A stretch of DNA of 60,000 nt from Polytrichum commune (taxonomy: Eukaryota > Streptophyta > Polytrichopsida > Polytrichales > Polytrichaceae): NCBI GenBank assembly GCA_950295325.1, contig OX485806.1, positions 47,799,169-47,859,168 of the forward strand. The letters run 5' to 3'. Position numbers and translations under genes: made by a program. The notes beneath the pieces were generated by a model that was not told the DNA's origin, searched no databases, and was given only the letters and a program-made list of their open reading frames with translations. Shown here piece after piece: positions 35,188-46,300 of this stretch (within the stretch, counting starts at the first letter, position 1; each line of letters opens with the position of its first letter).

Positions 35188-37159
35188 ATGGGCTGTGCTG
35201 GGTTGCTCGCCAAACCCTGGAACCTCCGAGCGGAAAATACCCTCCGAGAATTCAAGTTCGAGAGAGGTAATCAGTGGTTAGGGACCAAGAAGAGGGATCC
35301 GGATCATTGGACTCCGGATGTATGGAATAGGGTCTACGGATTCCCGAGGGGAATTGCAGAGGGGTGGGCCGGCTGGCGCGACGGCTTGTTTGCAGGAAAG
35401 TTTAGAGGGGACGCGGATCCGAAGGACGGCTTCCACCCCGGGAACTGCCGGAACCTTAGGGAGCGGAGGGTGTTAGAATTCCTCTTGCCCATCCTCAATC
35501 CGGACAAGCTGAAACGGATTAGCCTCACCATGGCTAACACCCTGTTTGGTGCCATGTCCGGAGTCCGGCCGGTGAATTGGGGTCTGATAATCCAGGAGAT
35601 AGTAGGGCAGGCCCTCCCCCACATAGGCCGGAAACCCTCCTTCCTCTCCCCCTTCATTCTGCACCTCTATCAGCACTTCGACTATTTCACGGCCGAGGAG
35701 GAGGACCTACTGACGATAGCGGCGGACGAGGTCACCTACAAGCTCCATCCGGAAGTTGGAGACTTCGAGACGGAGACTTCCAGTGACCCCATCATTTCGG
35801 AAGCACCTCCCTCATCACCCGGAAGCCCTCCGCCAACCATCTCTAGGCCACTCTCTCCTCCTCCTCTTCCTCATCATCATCCGGAACCCGGGCCCAGCCA
35901 GGAAACCACTTGGCGGAATGTGGACCTTGCCACTTGGGACTTTCCGGAAAATCCCTTCAAGCGGATCCAGGAGGGGATGGAGGATCTCCAAAACTAGTAC
36001 TACCGGTTGGAGCACATCGTCCGAGGAGCGAACCAGGCCTTGGACGACTGCAAACCCGGAAATATCCTCCGGGAGTTGGCCAAGAGGGCAGACAAGAAGG
36101 AGCTCGAGCAGGCCAAGACGGAGAATGCTCACCTCACCGCGCAGGTAGCGGCCATGACTCAGGAGCTGAGTCAGAAGAGCGAAGAGATCCGGAAGTACCA
36201 TGCGGAGCAGACAGTGCTCTTCAGCCGGATCCGGGAGCTGGTGGGGCATCCGGCAGAGATCGTCAACAAGGCGCATCTCTACGACCGGATGATGGAGTCC
36301 AGAGAACCTGCTTCCACCAGACAGACCCTTCCCATCCTCGTGAAATACTCACGGACGATGAAGGATCTCCTGGCGGAAATCCAGAAGGTGGTTCCGCCAA
36401 GCGGAACACCCCGGCGGGTACTCTATCCGGGTCCACCTGGGTCCCCAACCGGAACCCTCTACGAAGTAGTTGGCGAGGTCGCTCTGGTTCAGAACCCGCC
36501 AACGTCTGCAGGACCCAGCCAGCAGGGAGGCGGCTCTCGGCCGGCTAGTTCCGGAAGAGCTCTGGAAAGGGTCCATTCTCCCCAGGTGAGGGGAAAGAGT
36601 ACCGGGTCTGTTAGATCCGGACGAGGCCAGTCCCCGGTTCCGCGGACCTCGGATCGGTCTCGGACTCCGGACAGGGCTAGGACATCGATCCGACATCAGA
36701 CTTCGGATCGAGAGGCAACTCCGAGTAGGGGCAAGGCCCCCATGACCCACGCCTCGCCGTCATCTCCTCCGGACTGCCAAATGGTTAGTCCTTTTCCTCC
36801 GCCACCCTCCAGGGCGGCCTCCAACAGGGATCCGAGGACTGCCTCGATCTCAGGCGGGCAGAATCCGGAACAGCGTACTGGAAGCGATCCTTCTCCGGTC
36901 CGGAGCATCCGGAAGGGGACATTTTCTGAAACCCCGGGGACCGTCTCCAGAACCCCATGAACAGTTTCCGGAACCCCAGGGACCGGAACACCGCGGACCG
37001 AGGGCAGATTCGGAGGACGAGATTGCCCCGTCTCCGAACATGAGGAGGATGCTCACGCGGCTGCAGAAGGCATCGCCAGGAGGGGGCTCATCCGCCGTCA
37101 GCGGACTCGGCAGTCACTCAAAGGAGGGATCGGCTCAGAAGAAGCACCGCTCTTCTTAG
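35188..37159 (+). pseudogene. Unrecognised gag-like protein with SR-rich tail, broken
   Basis: The frame is open from 34990, where its first in-frame ATG is 35188, to 36960. It is interrupted by TAG at 35995, where Gln would fit. After a one-base shift near 36955 it continues to TAG at 37157. Parts in order: a globular domain with HWTPDVWNRVYGFPRG, RERRVLEFLLPILNPDK, TLFGAMSGVRPVNWGLIIQE and FILHLYQHFDYFTAEEE; a Pro/Ser linker; a coiled coil (KELEQAKTENAHLTAQVAAM); and a long Ser/Arg/Pro-rich disordered tail. This layout resembles Gag capsid plus a basic tail, but no zinc knuckle, protease or RT is present. I do not recognise the family. Translation could begin upstream at a non-AUG codon. 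Confidence 0.55.
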
Positions 37160-37589
37160 CTTAGAAGGGCAACTAGATTAGTTAGGCGAAATAGAGGTAG
37201 GCAGGGAGGACTTAGGAGTTTTTGAAGATGAGGAATAAAATTCTCCCTTGGATGTGTCAGCGGAAAATCCGGATCTTGATCCGGGAAATCCGGGAGAACG
37301 GGTGTAGTTAGGGTTTTCCTTCGGGGCCGCCGCCCTCAGGTTAGGGATTTTGAGCCTCTACTTAAGGCTGAATAAGGAGTTGGGGAAGGGTTCCTTCTCC
37401 ATTGTTGTATTTCGATTGCTCCTACTCTAATAAATTACTTGGTTTCTCACTCCTTGACTTTCCTTGATCGATGTTTGTATGGATGATCCGGAGATTGGTA
37501 GTGGAGGAGAGAGAGTATGAGGGATAGGAGTTCCGGATAGGACATGGGAGAGGAGACCCGGATCTGATCCGGTTATTGCCTTGTAAATC

Positions 37590-38095
37590 CTCACTGTGTG
37601 TAGTGGGAGGGAAACCTCACTAACTCGGATGGTTGAGTAACGTCTAGGTGGGATAACCGCTGGGAGGATTGGGTGAGATCCGGAAGGGACCCGGACTCAC
37701 GCCAATCTAATCTTCTGAAGAGGTCCCACCGCCCTTAGACGGACCAATCCGGAAGGTGGTACGGATCGCCCTGTTAGCTCAGATTGAGTAGAATCCAAGG
37801 TAGAGGTAGTCGGATAGATCTATCGGAAGGAGAAGGGAAGGACCGGATCAGTAAGGGTTCCGGGTTGGAGGCCACCTCCGGAGTGTAGTGGAAGAGATCC
37901 TCATTGTTCCGGGTGTCTGGGTAACGTCCAGGTGAGATAGCCGTGGGGAAGATTGAACAAAGGTCCGGAAGGGATCCGAAATTGCGCCAATCTGATCTTT
38001 CGAAGAGGTCTCATCGCCAGAGAGCGGGACAATCCGGAAAGTGGTAAGGGTCACCCACTTAACCCGTCGAGTCAGATCTCCGGTTGGAATCCGGA
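37590..38095 (+). repeat. Imperfect tandem duplication, period ~285 bp
   Basis: The block at about 37625-37795 (GTAACGTCTAGGTG, GAAGAGGTCCCACCGCC, CAATCCGGAAGGTGGTA) recurs at about 37915-38095 (GTAACGTCCAGGTG, GAAGAGGTCTCATCGCC, CAATCCGGAAAGTGGTA). It is non-coding and TCCGG-rich, downstream of the gag-like ORF. Confidence 0.75.
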
Positions 38096-38719
38096 CTCCT
38101 CTAGTCACTGTGGTCCTAAGAAATAATCCGGATCTCTCTGCGTGACCTGCCAGGACGGATCTGATCAATCCGGATTGATTGTGAGGGAGTTTCCGGATTC
38201 TAATCTTATAAAGGACGTCTTCGCCGGAAGGAACCACCTATTCTAGAGGGTAGACGTAGAGGGGCAAGTTAGCGTTATAATTAGGACCTAGAGGCACAAT
38301 CCGGAAAGGCACCCTCCGGAAGAAGACGAAGAGTGTCCCAAAGACCAAAAGTCCGGAAATTAGGGTTTCCGGAAATTTGGCTAAGGAAGAGGAGATAAGC
38401 AGGAGTGGAGGGTTCTAGACCTCCTACACTTCACATAATCCTTGGACGATACTAGGGTCATCCGGACAAAACCGGATTAGGCACTTAAAAACGCCAATCC
38501 GGATATGTTGGTGTTCGCGTGTCCCCACACATAACATGGCCGCAACAAAGAAACTCATGGCGATAGATGCTTGGAAAAACTTGTTGAAACAACAACTTTA
38601 GCCTTGGAAGGCATTTGTCGTCAATACCAATGAAACCCTTAATTTAATCAATGACTAAAGATACATGAATGAAGGAAAAAAAAGAACAATTTAAGGTGTC
38701 ATGGGAAAAAACTTGGGGG

Positions 38720-38830
38720 CAGTTGTAGTGACAATTGTTAGTCCAAGCAAAATAACAACCCACAAGATTGGCCAGATGAATGTACTTCTATAATGCTTCC
38801 AAGGAATGATTTTTTAATTTCTATAATACA
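38720..38830 (+). repeat. Short dispersed repeat, copy 1
   Basis: The stretch GTGACAATTG...AACAACCCACAAGATT...TGCTTCCAAGGAATGAT matches 50398-50500 with scattered differences. The function is unknown. Confidence 0.55.
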
Positions 38831-39360
38831 TAACATTAATGTAAAACCTATTATAAAGGATTAATGTAGAACATTGTTGTAAAACACGCAATACATTAAT
38901 GTAGAACATGCAGAATACCAATGCAGAACACACAAAACAATACTGCATAACACATAGAATATGAATGCAGAACACGAATGTAGAATATTAATGCAGAAGA
39001 CAAACTCATAGTCTAATGCACACATTAGCATAGAGTCTAACACATAACCTTATGCAGAGGAATAATGCAACATAATAATGTAGAAGACTGATGCAGAAGA
39101 TTAATGCATATTCTAATGTAGAACGTAATGCAAAAGACAAATACATAGAAAATTAATACATAGGATTGATACGGAACATAATGCAAAAGACTAATGTAGG
39201 GGACTGATGTAAAATGTAATGCAAGAGACCAAGATAGAATATTAATACAAAAGACTAATGCAAAATATAATGCAGAAAATTAGTGCGAGGGTTGCTACAA
39301 AAATGATGCAAAGACTAAGACATAAACTAATGTATAGACTAAGATTAAAACTAATGGAGC
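38830..39360 (+). repeat. Degenerate short tandem array
   Basis: More than twenty loosely periodic repeats of about 14-15 bp, of the type AGACTAATGCAGAAC or ATTAATGTAGAACAT. Units vary in length and sequence. There is no ORF. Confidence 0.65.
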
Positions 39361-41480
39361 AAGAGATTAAGTAACAACTTATACATCTAATATCTTAGGA
39401 TATCAAAGCTAATGCAACTAGACAATAATACCCTACTTCTATATGGTTTAAAAATCCTTTTATTCAACATTTATAGGGTCTATAAATATTTTGTTTAACA
39501 TTTTTATTTTTCTTATTTGACAACTCTTTGTATTTATCTACATAAAAAAAATGATAAATAAAAGTATTCTTAATTGTGAGAACAAAATAGTGAGAAATGC
39601 ACCCCTTCACTCTCTACGGGGAACTACCCCTTCCAACCATAAAACCTTCTCATGCGTAGATCTAGTCAAATATACATCTAACGGTTGGTATTTATGGCCG
39701 CCACCACCCTAGCTGCCATTCTCTAAATCCCTAGATCCAACGGTCTTCGAAACCTAACTGTTTGATCCAACGGCTTTCATCCACTCGACATCATCCGTTT
39801 AATATCATTCTCTGTTCGATGTTGTCCTATATTTATGCCTTCATCCGCTCGACACCTCATTTGTTTGACATCATCCCCCGTTTGTTAATGTCCTACGTTT
39901 GACGTTGTCTTACGTTAATCTTCAACCATTCGACGTTGTCCTACACTGTCTTCCAATCATTCGACGTTATTCTACGATGTTTTTTATTCACTGATGTTGT
40001 TTTTCGTTGTCCTTCATCCATTGTCTAAATTTCTGTGTACTAACTAATTGACCTAAATCTAAATTCTATATACTAACTTATTTTCTACTTAGACCACAAA
40101 CCTTAATCCAATTGTGAGCAATTTGATTAATTCACGAGGATAAATAATAATATGTTTTCAGAAGATAAAAACTAATTAAGAATATTCTACGCACACCCGC
40201 GTAGTAACTTCTTTTTTGTATCCGCCTATAGATTATTTTTGCTATAACACTAGCTCAATTTGGGATAGCACTAGTCAATATTACCCACCAGATTTGAACT
40301 CGGGTTGATCTAGACCTTATACTAGTCTCTTATACAACTCGCATTCACATACGAATGTCCCAAAATTTAGTAGCCACTTATGTATGGTCTATTTCTAGCA
40401 ATTTTTGTTATTGTTTTTATAGATTGTGGGCCTTAATTCAAACTGCAAGCGGTTTAAGTGGCTCACAGCGGAAAAACTCTGTGTGAATTGCATAAGGCCC
40501 CTCTGAAAAAAATAAAATGCACGACTACATAAACAATCCAAAGTGGACGAAAGACGTTGTAATTTACGAATGAGTGTTTGTAAGTTTGCATTCATGTTTT
40601 TGCATTTGGGTTGAAAGAATTTATAGATATGCATTTGTAAATTATTCAGATTCTAAGTTGAATTGTCTTCGGCCTTTGCATTCATTTTGCAACTTCTCAA
40701 ACTTAGACATGAAGATGAATGTAACAAAAACAATGATGGAGCTAAAATGAGAGTTGAAATTTGCTAACCTCCACTAACAAGACATAGGCCATAAGATTAT
40801 ATATCATTGAATGCCACAATGACAATGATTTAGTAAATCCAAAAATAAAAATGATATACAAAAACAATGATAAAGACAAGGTGACTCTAATTCCTAAAGA
40901 GTTCTACATGCCTTCTTATGAGCTTCCACAATTAAAGCTCTATCAAGCAGCATAACATATCATTCTTCAAACACCTAGGAGGACATTGCCCTATTCAAAG
41001 ATCTTCCTCAAATGACCAAGGCACATGTGATTATCACACATTTTAAAATTTTAAAATTTAGGGCTATTCTAAGAGGGTGCAAAGCCAAAACGGCAAACAT
41101 CCGAATCTACAAACCTTCAATGGTTGTGTCATTCTCCTCACATATGGGAGCTTTACGTGTGGCTATGGATTGTTGAGCAAGAGAAAGATGAGCATGTTTC
41201 GCATCTTTACAATAACATTATCAAACTCAACTATGACATATACCCTAGCACCTACACATGAGCAAAGATTGAAGGCCTCACCATGGACTAAGAAGGTAAG
41301 GGCTTCAAGTAAGAAGGGGCAATTCAATAATATTTTTCCACATGCAAGAAATCCTCAATGGGGAGGGTTCCAATCAAGGTTGCGATTTTCAAAAAAATGT
41401 ACAACTTCCCTCAACCACATCCCAAGGACCGGATTGGGGAGTATATATATGGTGTATGAGTTTCTTATGGATTTCTAGAT
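39361..41480. other. Intergenic sequence, nothing recognised
   Basis: AT-rich with a run of GTTCGACGTTGTCCTACG-like phrases at about 39790-40010 that looks like a decayed short repeat. Scattered short frames lack recognisable motifs. Confidence 0.45.
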
Positions 41481-41762
41481 GGAGACCCTAAAACTCATGA
41501 TTATTTGAAGGAGTTATTACACAACATCTTTTTTGACATTAAATTCGTCTGAGCTGCATTGGCAAGTTTTGCAACTACATTTGATTATGGATCAGGGTCC
41601 GCAAAATCTTATAATTTCAAAGTTTTTGTTATGGACAACAAAAATTATGAACATCTTCCTAAGGGGAACTTATTGACAAGCATCCATAACTCCTTTGGAT
41701 TTCCTTCAAGATGAAAAAGTTACGAATGCGCATATGTATGTGTCCATGTATTCAATAGCTAG
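41481..41762 (+). pseudogene. Coding remnant of an unknown repeat protein
   Basis: One plus-strand frame from about 41481 reads as a plausible peptide (THDYLKELLHNIFFDIKF, AALASFATTFDYGSGSAKSY, NYEHLPKGNLLTSIHNSFGF) broken by two TGA codons, with a TAG at the end. I do not recognise the family. It ends about 60 bp before the MULE. Confidence 0.4.
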
Positions 41763-41821
41763 GTATTTTGTAGCTCTCGTTTAAAAGCCTTGGGGTCATC
41801 ATAAATACGTCCATCAACGGG

Positions 41822-42136
41822 GAAGGCTAAATCCCCTGTAGTAACGCATAGCTGGCTCACGTGTGGCCACCGTGGGCCCCACGCCAGTGCCTAGCCCATT
41901 TGACCCCCCAGGGTTTAGGGTACGGTCGTACCTTGCTAACGCCCGAGACACTGCGCAGTGTCCCGAACTTGAGTCGCCGGAACACTGCAATGCCGGAACA
42001 CTAGCCCCATCCATCGCCATGCCATCCCCCTCATGCCATGCCTAGCCATGCCATCCCCTCATGCCCATGCCATGGCTGTGGGGCTCACCAATACGTCATC
42101 TCCCGTCAACCCAGAGTCTCGGAAGGCGCGTTAGGA
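41822..42136 (+). repeat. MULE left TIR
   Basis: Inverse of 48823-49131 with few differences. It contains a short internal repeat of ATGCCAT/CCATGCC phrases. Confidence 0.9.
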
Positions 42137-42424
42137 GACGGGAGTGAAGGAGGAGCAGTCCCTTTAACCCATATTGTTTGGGGGACAACTCAAGGGCAAG
42201 CTTATAAGGAGAAGTGGCCAGCACCTCGTTCGAGAACAAGATGTTGACTTGGAACTGGTTACTTGCTACTTGTTGCTAAGACTATGGCCCCCTCTGATGA
42301 GAGAGGTTACTTGGAACTGGTGACTGGTTATTGGCTCTTGAGACTATGGTCGCGCCCGTCTAGACTATGGTCCTAGGGATTAGACTCTTCGCTTAGGCCG
42401 GTTCGCTTAGCTCGGTCACTCAGT

Positions 42425-42840
42425 TCCTGTTACTTTGCCATTGCTTTTGCATGTAATCCCAAAAGTCCAAAAGTCTTTTTCTTCAGGGTATTTTTTGCTC
42501 AACTCGTCTAGCTTATCTTTTGCCCAAGTTGTTGATTCAAAGCCACTAGGTGAAGTCGTATCATACATCATGAGACCCAACTCTTGAAGAACCATTGCAC
42601 GTCGTACAATGTCTTTGATATTTTAACAAGAGTGTTTTTGCCATGCACGACGAACATGCCATAAGCAAAGGAAAATTGGAGTTCTAGGCCACGTCTCTCT
42701 GAAACATGCGAAAGATCAACCATGTCAATGTGAATATTTTTTTTGAGTAACGGCTGTCACAATGATATAAAATGACATTTAACAACGAATATGAGATAAA
42801 TGGGTGGAATATATGTCAGGAATTGTTTGACTAACTCAAA
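42425..42840 (-). repeat. Partial duplication of the transposase gene, lacking the MITE
   Basis: Bases 42425-42840 repeat, in the same orientation, the segment 44267-44571 joined to 44989-45085: the start of the last exon plus part of the preceding intron. The 409-bp MITE is absent, so the pre-insertion site is preserved near 42732-42746. On the minus strand it keeps the MULE motif LCLWHVRRAWQKH. Confidence 0.85.
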
Positions 42841-42849
42841 CATTCGTGG

Positions 42850-43015
42850 GAATGTAACATTGATCTTGTAACACCGAACTTCTAACACTGAAGTTGAAAC
42901 ACTGATCTTGTAACACTAAAGTTGTAAAACTGAACTTCTTACACTGAGGTTGTAACACTGAATATGTAACACTAAAGTTGTAACACTGCAATCCTAAACA
43001 CTGAAGTTTGTATAT
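42850..43015 (+). repeat. Short tandem array of TTGTAACACTGAA units
   Basis: About eleven irregular units of 12-15 bp (for example CTTGTAACACTGAAGTTGTA) lie between the duplicated segment and the transposase 3' end. They are non-coding. Confidence 0.7.
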
Positions 43016-43347
43016 GTATTAGGTATAGAATTACTATGGTTATCCGAGTAGCAAGAAACTATGAACAAAACTATAACTGATGTAATAACCCATTCGCAAT
43101 TTCAAAATACAACAGAGTTGATACTTACACATGCATGGCTGCCTATTTGAGAAAAACATATAACTACAAACAGGATGATGGCTTTGTTGGTAGGAAATTG
43201 CATAACAATCTTATATGAAGAGTAGGACATTGGATGTCAACAGTGTATTCCGTGACACTAGAATCCTCAGGGTCCACATTTTTTTGCTAAAGTTCCAACG
43301 GGGGTAGTGTCACGCGAGCAAACACTGATATGATGTTAGTGTTTGAA

Positions 43348-46300
43348 TTAACAGCCAAACATTCTAAGACGTCTTGCCACAGTTTTTCCCTTTCGCTCCA
43401 ATAAATGTTTTTCTCGAAGAAGGCTAAACCCCTTGCCATCATTGACGGCTCGCAGCACTGGCGAAGCCACAAGTGGGTGAAGTGTTCCAGACTTCAAATA
43501 TGTTTTCAATGCTCGGACCCTACCCACGACTTGATTTAGATCTGCTAGAAGATGCTCCATGAGGACAATGTCCCCCGTGACTTCTTCAGAAAGGTCTATA
43601 ACCAATTGCCTCAAAGCTTCGCCGAGATCCTTTGACGAAACACTGGTCCGAACCGGAGTTTGCTTCGGGGTACATACCGGGGCAGTGTCAGGAGGAAATT
43701 GTGGATGACGAAGCGGCGTAGAAGGGGTGAGGAGTTCTCTCATACCACCTATGACGGTTTCAACATGTTTGCCACAGAAACGTGCAATTGTACCCTCAAC
43801 AATATCCGGTCGAAGCATGAGCAGGACCTTCACAACATGCTTACATATATTCCCCCGTTGTACCCAAACACAATTACACCTTGCCCATTCCTCCACAGGA
43901 CTATGCACAATGTATCTAATGTGTCGGTGCTCGGAAGAAGTCACTAAGGCATGGTTCCCTGGAAGCACATTCAGTGTCACGTCAGCATTTGGAATCTCAC
44001 GTGCCTTCATCAGTGTTGTGACTACAAAATTTTGCATTTTTTTGTTGTCTACAAAACCATTTTCTTTCCGAAGGCCCTTATACAAGAAGTGGTCGTGCAC
44101 TTCTTCCGTAAGAGCAGTACTAGTCCAATCTACACGTCTTCCAACCATGCGACTTCTCTCTGATTTTAACATTGACTTTAAAAACCCATGGTACCCTTCA
44201 ATAGCTGCATTTGTGTCCTGGCCAGCATAAGGTAGGTTCCGGTAACCTACCACCCACATGTGAGCCTTACTTTGCCATTGCTTTCGCATGTAATCCCAAA
44301 AGTCTTTTTCTTCAGGGTATTTTTTGCTCAACTCGTCTAGCTTATCTTTTGCCCAAGTTGTTGATTCAAAGCCACTAGGTGATGTCTTATCATACATCAT
44401 GAGACCCAACTCTTGAAGGACCATTGCACGTCGTACAATGTCTTTGATCTTGAACAAGAGTGTTTTTGCCATGCACGACGAACATGCCACAAGCAAAGGA
44501 AAATTGGAGTTCCAGGCCACGTCTCTCTGAAACATGCCAAAGATCAACCATGTCAATGCGAATACATTTTTCATGGGTAGATCACTCCATTGTCAAGTTG
44601 AACACCACGTGCGACCAAAAAAAAAATTCTTTTGGTAAGTTGCACCACCAAAATGGGTCAAATTTTTATCAATTTTTTTTCATGAGTAGATATACATAGT
44701 ACCTATGACATAGTCAAAAGTGGTAACTAAATTTGATGATTTGTTTTTTTCATAAAACATACCATTTCTAACTAGAATGACACAAAATTGAACTAAAACA
44801 ATTACTAAAAAAATGAAGATGACTAAAAATTTCAAAAAAGTATACAAAAGATACTATCAATGGTTATGTATATGTAGAAAAAATATCATAAATTTTAAAA
44901 TTATATATGGCATGTAATATAGGGGTAGCAAACTTTGTCCGCACGTGGTGTCAACTTGACAATGAAGTGACCTCCCCGTGACATTTTTTGAGTAATGGCT
45001 TTCACAATGACATAAAATGGCATTAAACTACGAATATGAGATAAATGGGTGGAATATATGTCTGGAAGTGATTGACTAACTCATAGATGGAGTTAGAGTA
45101 ACATACGTTAGTGCATTGATCTTCCCCTGCGCACAGTCCACAATGAATGTAGACGGTTTTCACTCTGGGCAAACTATTTTCATACGTTGTTTCAATGATG
45201 CCATCCAGGGAGTGAGGTCTGCCTCCGCGCATCGTGAGGTGAGAATCCAGGCCACCGGAATTCCTTGATGCCATTCATCAAATACCATGAAGGTGTAAAG
45301 CGGGAACTGCAGAGATACAGTCAATGTGAAGGTATGATTGGTTTGAGACACTATATAAATGAAGTAGTGTCACTGGTGCAAATGAAGAGTTAGTCACTCG
45401 CCAATTTGATTGTACCAATAAACACTATCTTCAAATCATGCCTAGACACAAGCATGTGAAAACATGCACAGAAGTGAACATACCTTCTTGTCATTAGTCC
45501 CAAACGTAGCGTCAATGGAAACACCTCCATTATGACCATATTTGGCCATTACCTCTCTTTGCCACTGTGTTTGTATTCCTATGGTAAAGGGCATGTTGGC
45601 CCCATTCAATTGGCCATCGACTTGGATGGGTGAGGCCAAATCAGTCTCAGTATAGTGGAAGATTTTATCCGGATTCTTCTGGACCCACATGCGGACACTT
45701 TGAGCGTCGTTAGAGTGCAACATATATGTTTCCCTTTCTAGCTTACGGGCAATGTTATGAATGTCTTTTGGGGTGATAAGTAAATCCCGTGTTATTTCTT
45801 TACCATCTGCCTCCCACTTCCGTAGAAATTTAAGGTGTTTCTTCATAATCTGGTGGACAGTGTAACCCTCGTGCAAGCATACGTCAATGAATTCCTTCAC
45901 AATTGGGGACAAATGGGCTGAGAAGGCACCACGGTCACCGAACTTCATTCCACCATGAACCACCAATCCATCCTTGTTGACATGTTTGAACTCAAAGATA
46001 CAGACCTCTGAAATGTGAGGCGCATGCAACATGCTCTTGATCGTAAAACGTGTTGTGCACCCCCGTTTAATAGACAATCCCCACTTCTTCTGCGAGTTTC
46101 TTTCTTTTGGTGGAAGAGGGACCTTTGTATTTTTGACGTGTGCATTACATTCATCATGTACTGTTCCTTCCGTCTTCTCATCTTCAAGCATTGGATTATT
46201 GTCGTTTGAGACAAATACCCCTGTGACCTCCGACGCAACGTCACGGTGCCTAAAAGTTTCGTTGTCCACTGCACAGGATTTTGCACGGACTGAGGAGTCG

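Larger units (their letters stand above)
34440..38530 (+). mobile_element. TCCGG-rich repeat-like unit with a long gag-like ORF
   Basis: Composition changes sharply to GC-richer sequence in which TCCGG/CCGGA recurs dozens of times, in both the ORF and the non-coding 3' part. Nearby ends read TGTGGGAGTCC (34454) and GTGTCCCCACACA (about 38520-38532), a weak inverse match. AACATG occurs outside both edges (about 34438 and 38534). No LTR pair is seen. It may be a non-autonomous retroelement (LARD-like) or a resident repeat gene. Confidence 0.4.

Noticed and set aside
38830-39360. CRISPR-like array
   Set aside because: Units are degenerate, contiguous and without spacers; this is also a eukaryotic nuclear sequence.
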